Shown: positions 1 to 8,137 of the stretch, piece by piece
How positions within the stretch are numbered: the stretch's first letter is position 1
How the letters are laid out: every line of letters begins with the position of its first letter
Assembly: GCA_964398055.1 (NCBI GenBank)
Contig: CAYNLK010000070.1
Span: 1-31,724 of the forward strand
DNA length: 31,724 nucleotides
Source: CAYNLK01 sp964398055
GTDB taxonomy: Bacteria > Chloroflexota > Anaerolineae > 4572-78 > J111
Direction of reading: 5' to 3'
Notes under the pieces: generated by a model
Told to the model about the DNA's origin: nothing
Databases searched by the model: none
What the model saw: only the letters and a program-made list of their open reading frames with translations
Program-made: the position numbers and the translations under genes

Positions 1-55
1 CGACTGATGCCAAAACTGTCCTCCCCATTGTGTTATTTACGCCTCGGTGTACTAG
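1..55. repeat. Left copy of 55-bp terminal inverted repeat
   Basis: These 55 bases are the exact reverse complement of 31670-31724; identity stops at base 56. The right copy interrupts a PIN-domain gene after codons that still read as PIN. The simplest reading is that both window ends run into the same repeated sequence, such as the end of an insertion sequence. The length equals a common assembler k-mer size (55), which suggests an assembly-graph boundary rather than a true element terminus. Confidence 0.9.
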
Positions 56-134
56 AGCGTTAACAGCTAACAGTTGAACGGGGCCTGTTGGAGGCAGCAA
101 GTTGAAGGTTTGAAAATTCGGCTTCAACCGATTT

Positions 135-1328
135 TTACCACACCCGGCAGACACAGCCTTTGAGGTATTCGGATTCGGGGTAGGTGAGCAGAACCGGATG
201 ATCAGAACTCTGGGCGAGCCGTTCGATGATCTGGACCGTCCGGCCGGCGTCGACGGCGGCGCCAAATAAGACCTTTTGAAAAAGATCAACACTGACCGCC
301 CCGGAGCAGGAGAAGGTTATCAAAACGCCGCCGGGCTTGATCAGTTTCATACCCAGCATATTAATGTCCTTGTAACCCCGCGTTGCTTTTTCGACCTGCC
401 GTTTGTTGTGGGCAAATTTGGGCGGGTCCAAAATGACCACATCAAATTTCCAATTGTTGGCCTGGTAGGCCCGCATAATCTCAAACACATCGGCGGTGGC
501 ATAGCCGTCCTCCCGGTCGCCGAAGCCGTTGCGCCGCATATTGCGCTCGGCCAATTGCAGCACCCGCTCTGAAGAGTCGACATTGATAATGCGCCGGGCA
601 CCGGCGTGAGCCGCATACACGGCAAAAGCGCCGGTATAGGCAAAGGCGTTCAACACCTCTTTGCCAGCAAAATATTTGGCTGCCTTCTCTCGATTTTCAC
701 GCTGATCCAGGTAAAAACCGGTCTTGTGCCCAAATTTGAGATCAACCAGGAAGGTGTGACGATTTTCGATAATTTCAACCAAATCCGGCGGGACTTCGCC
801 CCACACCGGCCCGGCCACCGGCACCAAACCTTCCTGCTCCCGCACATCGACATCACTGCGCTCATAAATTCCCTGGGGCGCAACCAAATCGACCAGTACA
901 TCGATAATTGTACTACGATACCGCTCAACCGCGATGGAGAGAAATTGGACCACCAGCCAGGGGCCGTACCGGTCGACAATCAAACCCGGCAGGCCATCGG
1001 CCTCGGCGTGGACCAGGCGGTAGGCATCGGTATCCGGGGACTCCAGCAACGCCTGCCGGCCGGCAATAGCCCGCCGAATCCGTCGGCGCCAAAAATCATC
1101 GTCGATGAGATCGTTGGGATTCCAGGTGAGCAGCCGCACCTGGATTTGTGATTTTTGATTGTAGATGCCGCGGGCCACAAAACGGGCACGACTGTTCCAC
1201 ACATCCACAACATCGCCGTTGGCAGGATTACCCTCCACCCGGCTGATAGCCCCAGAAAAAATCCAGGGATGGCGATTGTTGGCTGACTTTTCGCGGTCTG
1301 GTTTGAGGATGACTTGGTTGGTAATCAT
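135..1328 (-). CDS. rlmI: RlmI-like 23S rRNA (cytosine-5) methyltransferase
   Basis: The 397-residue product is a class I SAM-dependent methyltransferase of the RlmI/YccW family, which makes m5C in 23S rRNA in the cytoplasm. The N-terminal ~75 residues form the PUA-like RNA-binding domain (LKPDREKS, HPWIFSGAI). Then come the family motif HKTGFYLDQREN near residue 202, the SAM-binding motif NAFAYTGAFAVYAA near 226, the catalytic DPPKFA near 302, and SCSGAVS near 343 with the family cysteine. Length matches the family (~395). The ATG at 1328 has a GAGGG-type ribosome site just upstream. It lies 103 bp after the DUF4340 gene and has its own promoter candidate, so it is probably transcribed separately. 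The family is clear; the exact target base is inferred from homology. Confidence 0.9.
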   Translation of the reverse strand: MITNQVILKPDREKSANNRHPWIFSGAISRVEGNPANGDVVDVWNSRARFVARGIYNQKSQIQVRLLTWNPNDLIDDDFWRRRIRRAIAGRQALLESPDTDAYRLVHAEADGLPGLIVDRYGPWLVVQFLSIAVERYRSTIIDVLVDLVAPQGIYERSDVDVREQEGLVPVAGPVWGEVPPDLVEIIENRHTFLVDLKFGHKTGFYLDQRENREKAAKYFAGKEVLNAFAYTGAFAVYAAHAGARRIINVDSSERVLQLAERNMRRNGFGDREDGYATADVFEIMRAYQANNWKFDVVILDPPKFAHNKRQVEKATRGYKDINMLGMKLIKPGGVLITFSCSGAVSVDLFQKVLFGAAVDAGRTVQIIERLAQSSDHPVLLTYPESEYLKGCVCRVW

Positions 1329-1352
1329 AGGCCCTCGCGGGGTTCGTGACGT

Positions 1353-1374
1353 GGGTTACACGGCTGGGTAACCC
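1353..1374. other. 7-bp hairpin in rlmI leader
   Basis: GGGTTAC (1353-1359) and GTAACCC (1368-1374) are perfect inverted arms around an 8-nt loop. They lie between the predicted rlmI promoter and its start codon. No T-run follows on the minus strand, so it does not look like an intrinsic terminator. It may be a small leader structure or chance. Confidence 0.35.
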
Positions 1375-1394
1375 CAAAGATTGAAACTGAACTA

Positions 1395-1422
1395 ATCTTA
1401 ATCGGTTGGCGGAAAATGTCAA
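1395..1422 (-). promoter_or_regulatory. Sigma-70-like promoter for rlmI
   Basis: On the minus strand TTGACA (1417-1422) is followed after 16 bp by TAAGAT (1395-1400). This gives a perfect -35 and a 4/6 -10, about 67 bp upstream of the rlmI start codon. It sits in the gap after the DUF4340 gene. Confidence 0.5.
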
Positions 1423-1431
1423 TAATTTATC

Positions 1432-2019
1432 TTAAGGTGGTGAAACGGTGGCAGTGAGCAGGGGATTGAGCGGCGGCGATTCCCACAAACGAAGCAAATC
1501 ATCAACGGCAAAGCCAAAAACCAGGTAGACGGTGTGATCATTGGCCGCAGTACGCAGATAACGCTGATCATTGACCGGCGTCTCTGCGCCGGTGTAGAGG
1601 GTGATGTGGGAACCATCGGAGATGGTCAGGGTAACGGTCAATTCGGCCGGGTCAAGCCCGTATTGAGCCAGATCCGTTACCGTGGTGATCAGTTGGCTGG
1701 CGCTCAACTGCCCCAGCCGAACGGCCGCGCCGTTCACTCGAGCCTGGTCCAGGTGGTCGGGCGCCAGTTGGTTTGGCGCCAACATAGCCCACTCCTGGCC
1801 AGGCCCAGCCGCAGTTCTGACGAAATGAAACGGCGGGCTGCCGGCTCGCTCCACTCGTAACCCAACCAGATCGTATTCCCCGTAGGCTCGTTGGTGGAGT
1901 GGAATAGCCGAGTTAGCGGGCGGTTGTTCATTGGCGTCCAGCTCAAAAAAGTAAACATAGCCACCGATGGCAACCAACATTATTATCAGAAGGCGGGTAG
2001 CCTTCAGATTCATCTTCAT
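1432..2019 (-). CDS. DUF4340 family membrane-anchored protein
   Basis: I place the start at the ATG at 2019, whose ATGA overlaps the stop of the upstream GldG-like gene; this gives 195 residues. A longer open frame runs to 2184, but it lies inside the upstream gene and its extra residues are not protein-like. The N-terminus has one transmembrane helix (about residues 8-25, TRLLIIMLVAIGGYVYFF), so the rest probably sits outside the membrane. The remainder matches the DUF4340 style (conserved YGLDPAELTVTL and YLVFGFAVDDLL segments). DUF4340 proteins usually follow GldG in Gld-type ABC operons, as here. The biochemical role is unknown; an accessory role in the transporter is inferred from overlap and order. 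Confidence 0.75.
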   Translation of the reverse strand: MKMNLKATRLLIIMLVAIGGYVYFFELDANEQPPANSAIPLHQRAYGEYDLVGLRVERAGSPPFHFVRTAAGPGQEWAMLAPNQLAPDHLDQARVNGAAVRLGQLSASQLITTVTDLAQYGLDPAELTVTLTISDGSHITLYTGAETPVNDQRYLRTAANDHTVYLVFGFAVDDLLRLWESPPLNPLLTATVSPP

Positions 2020-3605
2020 CGCCGCTTCCACCAAATGGCCAGTCCCACGGCAAAAACAGCCAGTGGCATGATGATGACGGACGTCAACAGGGTCATATTG
2101 ACCTGAGCGGGAGTTAGATACAGCCGCCGGTCCTGCGGCTGTTTGGGCCGAATGGAAATTAACTCTTCCTCTTCGGTTAGCCAATTGACGGCGTTCATGA
2201 ACAGGTCGAGGTTGGCCATCTGAGAGGAAGCATTCTGGTTGGTGACAAAGCGACTATTGCCAATGACCACCAGGCGGGCCTCATTCGTGCCGTCTTCAAC
2301 GGCGACCCCCAGGTGTAAGGGACCAGGATAGTCAACCCCTTCGTGATACTCCGGCTCGGCGGCATGGACATCGGTTTCAGCCCAACTACCGGGACTGGTA
2401 GAGAGTATCGCCGCCACGTTTTTGCTGAAATCCGGGGGCGGATTCAGGGTAATGGAGCGGGCAAAAGGGTAGAACGATTGGAAGCCGTTCAACCCGCGGG
2501 TAATTTCATGGTACGGATATTTCACCACCAGCGGGGCCAGGAGCTGTGGCTGGAGTCCATGCGGTCCCAATGTTACCAGGGCGTGATTATAATCCTCAAC
2601 CACAAAGTCATTATTGACCTCTATCCCATAGGTCCGTAATAACTGTTCCAACGGCACCGGGGCCAGGGGACCGATCAGGATCATCAATTTGCCGCCGGTC
2701 GCCAGCCAGTCGGTCAGCAGTTGGGTTTCGGTGGCCGACAAGGCTCGTTCGGCCCCGGCCAAAATCAGGGCGGTTGCATCGGCAGGGATGGCGCCGGCCG
2801 TGGCCGACAAATTGAGGGTGTCAAGCTGGTAATTTTCGCGTTCCAGCGCCTGTTGCACCGCGCTGTACCCCTCTTTGCCGCCATCATCAAGGCGAGGTTG
2901 ACCGTGACCGGTCAGAAAATAAATTTTTCTGGGCTGATCACGAGTGACCCGGATCAAACCGCTGGTAATAGACTGCTCGTCCACCCCGGCAGTTTCGTAA
3001 CTATGATAACCGCTAACAAAAACCAGGCCGTAGTTGGTCAGTCCCACACTTTGGGCCAGGGCCGGTTCGATATTGGGATCGTGAAACTCATAGCTCAGGT
3101 AAGGCGTGTAGTGACTGTATCGCTCCAGATATTCGCGAGCCCGCTTGAGGCGGGGATCACCACTTTGAAAGAAGCCGAGAATCTGGACCGGTTGGTCAAT
3201 ATTTGCCAGGGTGTTGATGGTTTGCTCTGATAACGTAAACAGACCGGTTTCGGTCAGGTCAAATTCATGCTCGTATTTCAGCCCCAGAAAATTGAGCAAG
3301 GCCAGAATGCCAACAAAAGCCAGACTGGTAATCAAAGCGTTAGAGGCATATTTGACCGGCCGGCCGGCCAGAGCCGTCCGCACCACCTCTGGCCGCAGCA
3401 GCACCGCGCCCAAGAGCAGCACGCCCCCCAGACCGGCGCCCAGTTGAGCCTCAAGATATCGGTTTTGATTAAAGAGGTAGAGCAACGCTCCGCCTATAAT
3501 CAGGACCACGCCCAGAGTTGCCACGGCCCAGGCATGGGCGCGCAAGTTTCGCCGCGAAGAGATAGGAGGATGTTGAGACGAGGCCGAAGGAAGTTCCGTG
3601 GTCAT
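2016..3605 (-). CDS. GldG-like ABC-2 transporter auxiliary protein
   Basis: The 529-residue protein belongs to the GldG/ABC_transp_aux family: a soluble extracytoplasmic region held between membrane helices. Hydrophobic helices lie near residues 27-47, 54-70 and 92-110, and one C-terminal helix near 503-525 is followed by the basic tail WWKRR. Family-like stretches include FDLTETGLFTLSEQT, VQILGFFQSGDP, YFLTGHGQP and VVIGNSRFVTNQ. The start codon overlaps the permease stop (ATGA at 3602-3605), and its stop overlaps the DUF4340 start, so translation is probably coupled. The family is named for Bacteroidetes gliding, but homologues occur widely in non-gliding bacteria. The exported substrate is unknown. 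Confidence 0.85.
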   Translation of the reverse strand: MTTELPSASSQHPPISSRRNLRAHAWAVATLGVVLIIGGALLYLFNQNRYLEAQLGAGLGGVLLLGAVLLRPEVVRTALAGRPVKYASNALITSLAFVGILALLNFLGLKYEHEFDLTETGLFTLSEQTINTLANIDQPVQILGFFQSGDPRLKRAREYLERYSHYTPYLSYEFHDPNIEPALAQSVGLTNYGLVFVSGYHSYETAGVDEQSITSGLIRVTRDQPRKIYFLTGHGQPRLDDGGKEGYSAVQQALERENYQLDTLNLSATAGAIPADATALILAGAERALSATETQLLTDWLATGGKLMILIGPLAPVPLEQLLRTYGIEVNNDFVVEDYNHALVTLGPHGLQPQLLAPLVVKYPYHEITRGLNGFQSFYPFARSITLNPPPDFSKNVAAILSTSPGSWAETDVHAAEPEYHEGVDYPGPLHLGVAVEDGTNEARLVVIGNSRFVTNQNASSQMANLDLFMNAVNWLTEEEELISIRPKQPQDRRLYLTPAQVNMTLLTSVIIMPLAVFAVGLAIWWKRR

Positions 3606-4312
3606 TTACGCCATCTCCTGATTTCAAGGACGCGGGTGGCCAGGAACAGGGCGGCCGCCGTAACACTCAGAAAGTAGACCAGATTGGAGGTGGTAACCAG
3701 GCCGACCAGGAAATCGGCAAAATGATTTTGAACGGCCAGATAAGTAAACAGGCTGCCGACTGGACCTGCCAGCGTTGCACCCAATCCGCCGCTAAGCCAG
3801 AAGGTGAGAGCCAGGGCAACTCCCAACACCGCCGCAATGATTTGATTAGCCGTCATAGCCGAGGTGAGCACCCCAAGGCTGAGCAACATCCCGCCGAGCA
3901 AAATGAGGCCCAGATAACCAGAAAAAGTGACCGGCAGGTCAGGCGCGCCGTAAAAAGTCAATACCAGGAGATAGTACAGGGTCGGGCTTAACATAGCTAC
4001 AAGTAGGAGGAAAGCGGCTATAAACTTCCCCATCACTACTTCCCAATCACGTACCGGGGCAGTCAGCAATAGTTCCAACGTTCCGGAGCGGGCTTCCTCG
4101 GCCAGGAGGCGCATCGTTAAAATGGGGGCTACAAACAAAAGAATCACAGCAACCACCGTAAAAACCTGGGAAAGCGTGGCCAGGTAATCAAACGCCACCG
4201 TGAAGTAGAAAAATAGGCCGGTAATAAACAGGAAAGCTGCCCCAACCACGTAGGCGATGGGCGATAAAAAATAGGCCGCTAATTCCCTTTTGGCAATAAC
4301 CAGGACATTCAC
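3602..4312 (-). CDS. ABC-2 type permease (GldF-like)
   Basis: The 236-residue polytopic protein has about six transmembrane helices. It carries the ABC-2 permease hallmark MRLLAEEARSGTLELLLTAPV near residues 67-87 on a cytoplasmic loop that contacts the ATPase. It starts 17 bp after the ATPase stop, with an AGGAG-like site upstream, and overlaps the GldG-like gene by 4 bp. Together with these neighbours it would form the membrane channel of a Gld-type exporter. Sequence and context agree well; substrate is not deducible. Confidence 0.88.
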   Translation of the reverse strand: MNVLVIAKRELAAYFLSPIAYVVGAAFLFITGLFFYFTVAFDYLATLSQVFTVVAVILLFVAPILTMRLLAEEARSGTLELLLTAPVRDWEVVMGKFIAAFLLLVAMLSPTLYYLLVLTFYGAPDLPVTFSGYLGLILLGGMLLSLGVLTSAMTANQIIAAVLGVALALTFWLSGGLGATLAGPVGSLFTYLAVQNHFADFLVGLVTTSNLVYFLSVTAAALFLATRVLEIRRWRK

Positions 4313-4329
4313 AACGTGACCACCTGCTC

Positions 4330-5250
4330 CTAAACAGCTTGCTCGGCCGTCAATTCCAAAAATATGTCTTCCAAACTGGCATCAATTGGCCGCAATTCCA
4401 GCAGGCCCCAGCCCTGCTCAACGACAAAATGAGCCAGAGACGGGCGGCAGTCGGACCCGCCGGCAAACTCGATTTCAAAGGTATCAGGCATCATCATCAC
4501 TACTTTTCGAACTTGGCCCAATGACTGGAGGATTTCAACGGCGTTAGACGGCGCGGCTACTGTTTGCAGCCTGACCCGTTCATTACCTTCCAATCGGGAT
4601 ATCAATCGGGCCGGGGTGTCTTCGGCTACAATCTGGCCTTTGTTGATGATGAGCACTCGGCTGCAAATTTGCTCTACTTCTGACAAAATGTGAGTACTGA
4701 GGATAATCGTGTGCTCGCCGCCTAGTTGCCTGATCAACTGGCGCACTTCGATAATCTGCTTGGGGTCCAGCCCAAGCGTAGGTTCATCCAAAATGAGCAC
4801 TTCGGGATCGTGGACAATGGCTTGGGCAATACCAACCCGCTGGCGCATCCCCTTTGATAATTTGCCAATCAACGTGTCAGCCTGCCGTCCCAGGTCCACC
4901 TTCTCCAGAGCTTCGGCCACGCGCCTGGACCGCTGGCTAATTTTGCGCAGCGCAGCCACATAATTGAGGTAGCCGCGCACGGTCATATCGGGATAGAGGG
5001 GCACTGATTCCGGCAAATAACCAACTCGTTTGCGAACTTCCAGGCTTTGGATAAAGACATCGTAGCCGGCTACAGTAGCTAACCCCTCCGAAGGGGGCAT
5101 ATAGGCGGTCAAAATTCGCATGGTCGTGGTTTTACCCGCGCCGTTTGGCCCCAGGAAACCAAGGATTTCACCTTTTTTCACCTGAAAGCTAACGTTGCGG
5201 ATGGCGGTGGTAGCGCCATAATATTTCGTCAAATTGTGAGCCTGGATCAT
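4330..5250 (-). CDS. ABC transporter ATP-binding protein (GldA-like)
   Basis: The 306-residue ATPase powers the ABC-2 exporter encoded downstream. Visible motifs are Walker A GPNGAGKTTT (~34-43), signature LSKGMRQRVGIAQA (~133-146), Walker B VLILDEPTLGLDP (~154-166) and the switch histidine in LSTH (~187). The ~80-residue C-terminal extension is typical of the CcmA/NatA/GldA type. The signature reads LSKGM rather than LSGGQ, a common variant in this subfamily. It is the first gene of a tight four-gene operon. A purine-rich AGGAG lies about 14 bp before the ATG, longer than usual, so an alternative start is possible. Confidence 0.9.
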   Translation of the reverse strand: MIQAHNLTKYYGATTAIRNVSFQVKKGEILGFLGPNGAGKTTTMRILTAYMPPSEGLATVAGYDVFIQSLEVRKRVGYLPESVPLYPDMTVRGYLNYVAALRKISQRSRRVAEALEKVDLGRQADTLIGKLSKGMRQRVGIAQAIVHDPEVLILDEPTLGLDPKQIIEVRQLIRQLGGEHTIILSTHILSEVEQICSRVLIINKGQIVAEDTPARLISRLEGNERVRLQTVAAPSNAVEILQSLGQVRKVVMMMPDTFEIEFAGGSDCRPSLAHFVVEQGWGLLELRPIDASLEDIFLELTAEQAV

Positions 5251-5375
5251 CGAATCGGTCTAATCTCCTGTTAATGGCGGATACTCCGGCTTTTCGATTG
5301 CTCTACCAACCACCACACAATAAAGAACGGGCGCAACCTCAAGTAAACGACTTAAGGAAACGTCCCGCTACATAA

Positions 5376-5404
5376 ACGATAGTACTAGTTTGTGATTAAA
5401 ACAA
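5376..5404 (-). promoter_or_regulatory. Possible promoter of the Gld-type operon
   Basis: On the minus strand TTGTTT (5399-5404) and TATCGT (5376-5381) are separated by 17 bp. Each matches consensus at 4 of 6 positions. The position is about 125 bp before the ATPase start. Confidence 0.35.
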
Positions 5405-5452
5405 GATTAAATGAGTTGATTGGTCTGACCAGCAACCCATTGTCCAAACAAT

Positions 5453-5481
5453 TTGACAATCAAAAGTATCTCATTTAAAAT
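5453..5481 (+). promoter_or_regulatory. Strong sigma-70-like promoter of hppA
   Basis: A perfect TTGACA (5453-5458) and TAAAAT (5476-5481, 5/6) are separated by exactly 17 bp. Transcription would start near 5488, giving a leader of about 175 nt before the hppA ATG, unusually long for a simple promoter. Confidence 0.75.
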
Positions 5482-5520
5482 CTGTCCGGTTAGTAGGTTG
5501 CGATATCATCAGGGCAAAGA

Positions 5521-5565
5521 AGCTACAGTTCAGCGTATCGCCACGAGGTACTGAGCTTTTTTTTT
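5521..5565 (+). terminator. Terminator-like hairpin with T9 tract inside hppA leader
   Basis: AGTTCAG (5527-5533) pairs with CTGAGCT (5551-5557) through one G-U pair. Alternatively AGCT-A-CAGT (5521-5529) pairs with ACTG-AGCT (5550-5557) with one bulge. Nine consecutive T follow (5557-5565). This is the shape of an intrinsic terminator placed about 100 nt before hppA. The upstream segment GCGATA (5500-5505) can pair with TATCGC (5536-5541) inside the hairpin loop, which would make an alternative fold. Transcription attenuation is an inference. Confidence 0.5.
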
Positions 5566-5607
5566 GCAATCAAATTGCCCCATATCTGCCACCGTTTGTC
5601 GCACACC

Positions 5608-5627
5608 AGGGCCTAACAGGAGGCCCT
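5608..5627 (+). other. Second leader hairpin of hppA
   Basis: AGGGCCT (5608-5614) and AGGCCCT (5621-5627) are perfect arms around a 6-nt loop, about 37 nt before the hppA start. It ends before the AGGAG ribosome site (5652-5656), so the site would stay free. It has no following T-run and is not a terminator. Confidence 0.55.
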
Positions 5628-5663
5628 AAATATCCCCAATTATATTACTTTAGGAGAGGGTTT

Positions 5664-8045
5664 ATGATCCGTTTAACTGTTGTAATAATGACTGTTTTGG
5701 CTGTTCTGGCTATGGCGCCCGCCGTTCTGGCCGCGCCCCTGGCTCAAGAAGGGCGTGGGGCGCTACCGTTATTGTGGTGGCTGGCCCCGATTGGCTCAAT
5801 TATTGCCCTATTTTTTGCCTGGTATTTTTACCAGTCGGTCATGAAAGTGAGCGAGGGCACCGAGCGCATGGCCGAAATTGCCCAGGCTGTCCGGGAAGGA
5901 GCTATGGCTTACCTGCGGCGCCAGTATAAGGTGGTTACCATTGCTTTTGTGGTTCTGTTTCTCCTCTTTGTAGTGCTGGCTTATGTCTTTGGGGTGCAAA
6001 ACCGAGTCATTCCCTTTGCTTTTATTACCGGCGGCTTTTTCTCAGGGCTGTGCGGCTTTTTTGGGATGAAGACGGCCACAAACGCTTCAGCCCGAACGGC
6101 CAATGCGGCCCGGCAGAGTTTGAACGACGGCCTGCAGGTGGCTTTTCGGGCCGGCGCAGTGATGGGGTTGGTGGTGGTCGGCTTTGCCCTGCTCGACATC
6201 AGCGCCTGGTTTCTGATTTTGTACTATCTCTTCCCGGCATCATTTTTCGACGCCAATCCCTTACCCCAAATCACGGCTATTATGCTGAGCTTTGGTATGG
6301 GCGCGTCGACCCAGGCGCTCTTTGCCCGCGTGGGCGGCGGCATCTACACCAAAGCGGCCGATGTTGGCGCTGACCTGGTCGGTAAGGTTGAAGCCGGTAT
6401 CCCGGAAGATGACCCCCGCAATCCGGCCACAATTGCCGACAACGTGGGTGATAATGTGGGCGACGTGGCCGGGATGGGCGCCGACCTGTACGAATCTTAC
6501 GCCGGCTCAATTCTGGCAACTGCGGCTCTGGGCGTGGCGGCAGTGGCGACTGAAGTGAGCCGAACGGGCGGGGCTTTCCTGCCGGCCGGGATGAATGAGA
6601 TTGGGCTACAACTAAGCTATCTGGCCGCGCCATTAGCTCTGGCGGCGGTCGGGGTGGTACTATCGATCATTGGCATCTATCTGGTTCGAGCCAAAGAAGA
6701 TGCGACGATGGGCGAATTGATGGGGGCCATTAACAAAAGCATCACGTATAGCTCTATTGGGATTGCCATCGTCAGTTTAGGGATCGTTTATCTGCTGCGG
6801 TTGAACAACCCGCTGATGCTCTGGCTGGCGATTGTAGCCGGACTGGCGGTTGGCATTGTCATTGGCCTGGCTACGGCTTATTACACTTCTGATGAATACA
6901 AACCAACCCAGGATATTTCTCAGCAAAGTCTAACCGGCCCGGCTACAGTCATCATCGAGGGTTTAGCCGTCGGGATGCGCTCAACCGGTATACCCGTAAT
7001 CGCGGTAGTCATCGGTATCGTCATCAGCTATTATCTCCCCGGCGGTGCCCAAAATGCCCTGCTGGGACTGTATGGCGTGGGTCTGGCGGCCGTGGCTATG
7101 CTTTCGACCCTGGGCCTGACCCTGGCCACCGACGCCTATGGCCCCATTGCCGACAATGCCGGTGGTAATGCGGAAATGGCCCACCTGCCACCGGAAGTTC
7201 GCCGGCGCACCGATCAGCTTGACGCGGTGGGTAACACGACGGCGGCCACCGGCAAAGGGTTCGCCATTGGTTCGGCCGCGTTGACCGCGCTGGCCTTACT
7301 GGCGGCGTACCTGGAAGAAATTCGTTTTGGCCTGTTGCACCTGTCCAAAGTAGAAACTCTTTGCCTGGGTGAGCAAGTTGCTAATACCTGCACCGGTGAT
7401 GTCGTCCAGGTCGCTAAAATGACCTTGCAAGATTTTGCGACCTACTACAATATCAATCTATTGAATCCTGCCGTCTTGATTGGCTTATTTGCCGGCGGTA
7501 TGACCGTGTTCTTGTTTGCATCAATGACGATGAGCGCCGTAGGTCGAGCGGCGGGGGCGATGGTTCAGGAAGTGCGCCGGCAATTCAAAGAGTTTCCGGG
7601 CATTCTGGAAGGCACCGAGCGGCCGGATTATGCTCGCTGTGTGGCCATCAGTACCGCCGGCGCTCAAAAAGAAATGATTGTGCCCTCCCTGCTAGCTATT
7701 GTGGTCCCGGTAGTGGTTGGCCTACTCTTTGGCGTAGCCGGGGTCATGGGGTTGCTGGCCGGCGGTCTGGCGACCGGTTTTGCGGTGGCGGTGATGATGG
7801 CCAACTCCGGCGGGGCCTGGGACAATGCCAAGAAATATATCGAAAAAGGCGCTCATGGCGGTAAAGGTTCCGATCCTCACAAAGCCGCAATAGTCGGCGA
7901 CACCGTTGGCGATCCCTTCAAAGATACCACCGGCCCATCTCTCAACATCCTGATCAAGTTGATGTCGATGGTCTCGATTGTATTTGCCGGTCTGATTGCC
8001 CAGATGGGGCCCGGCGGCATTTTAGGTTTGATCATCGGGGGGTGA
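5664..8045 (+). CDS. hppA: Membrane-bound ion-translocating pyrophosphatase
   Basis: The 793-residue integral membrane enzyme hydrolyses pyrophosphate and pumps H+ or Na+ across the cytoplasmic membrane. The family signature DNVGDNVGDVAGMGADLYES begins at residue 259, preceded by EDDPRNPATIA. Further catalytic segments are DAYGPIADNAGGNAEMA (~490) and GDTVGDPFKDTTGPSLNILIK near the C-terminus. In the GNTTAATGKG segment the diagnostic positions are Ala527 and Gly530, as in K+-dependent enzymes; K+-independent ones have Lys and Thr there. I cannot decide H+ versus Na+. The first ~24 residues look like a signal peptide ending AVLA, an N-terminal extension seen in some bacterial members. The ATG has AGGAG 7 bp upstream. 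It stands alone between a regulated leader and a terminator. Confidence 0.97.
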   Translation: MIRLTVVIMTVLAVLAMAPAVLAAPLAQEGRGALPLLWWLAPIGSIIALFFAWYFYQSVMKVSEGTERMAEIAQAVREGAMAYLRRQYKVVTIAFVVLFLLFVVLAYVFGVQNRVIPFAFITGGFFSGLCGFFGMKTATNASARTANAARQSLNDGLQVAFRAGAVMGLVVVGFALLDISAWFLILYYLFPASFFDANPLPQITAIMLSFGMGASTQALFARVGGGIYTKAADVGADLVGKVEAGIPEDDPRNPATIADNVGDNVGDVAGMGADLYESYAGSILATAALGVAAVATEVSRTGGAFLPAGMNEIGLQLSYLAAPLALAAVGVVLSIIGIYLVRAKEDATMGELMGAINKSITYSSIGIAIVSLGIVYLLRLNNPLMLWLAIVAGLAVGIVIGLATAYYTSDEYKPTQDISQQSLTGPATVIIEGLAVGMRSTGIPVIAVVIGIVISYYLPGGAQNALLGLYGVGLAAVAMLSTLGLTLATDAYGPIADNAGGNAEMAHLPPEVRRRTDQLDAVGNTTAATGKGFAIGSAALTALALLAAYLEEIRFGLLHLSKVETLCLGEQVANTCTGDVVQVAKMTLQDFATYYNINLLNPAVLIGLFAGGMTVFLFASMTMSAVGRAAGAMVQEVRRQFKEFPGILEGTERPDYARCVAISTAGAQKEMIVPSLLAIVVPVVVGLLFGVAGVMGLLAGGLATGFAVAVMMANSGGAWDNAKKYIEKGAHGGKGSDPHKAAIVGDTVGDPFKDTTGPSLNILIKLMSMVSIVFAGLIAQMGPGGILGLIIGG

Positions 8046-8084
8046 CGCCTCATTGGATTTTGCCCGAATTCACTTGAACTAAAC

Positions 8085-8120
8085 AAAAAGAGGGAAGTCG
8101 ATTGGACTTCCCTCTTTTTT
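8085..8120. terminator. Two-way intrinsic terminator
   Basis: A 15-bp perfect stem (8085-8099 with 8105-8119) surrounds a 5-nt loop. It has an A-run on the left and a T-run on the right, so it works on both strands. It lies between the 3' ends of convergent hppA and the cyclophilin-like gene and probably ends both transcripts. Confidence 0.92.
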
Positions 8121-8137
8121 CACCATATCGTCGACGA

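Larger units (their letters stand above)
5251..5663. other. 413-bp divergent intergenic region
   Basis: This is the only gene-free stretch over 300 bp. It separates the minus-strand Gld-type operon from plus-strand hppA. The left part (5251-5400) holds a weak minus-strand promoter candidate. The right part holds a strong plus-strand promoter (5453-5481) followed by a ~180-nt leader with two hairpins and a T9 tract. I see no convincing small ORF with a ribosome site. Confidence 0.7.

Noticed and set aside
2020..2184. Extended N-terminus of the DUF4340 gene
   Set aside because: The extension lies wholly within the GldG-like gene, and the ATG at 2019 gives an ATGA overlap and a proper membrane anchor.
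5488..5663. Fluoride riboswitch upstream of hppA
   Set aside because: Considered because fluoride riboswitches can control fluoride-sensitive enzymes, but the conserved early GGNGAUGG-type segment and pseudoknot pieces are not visible.
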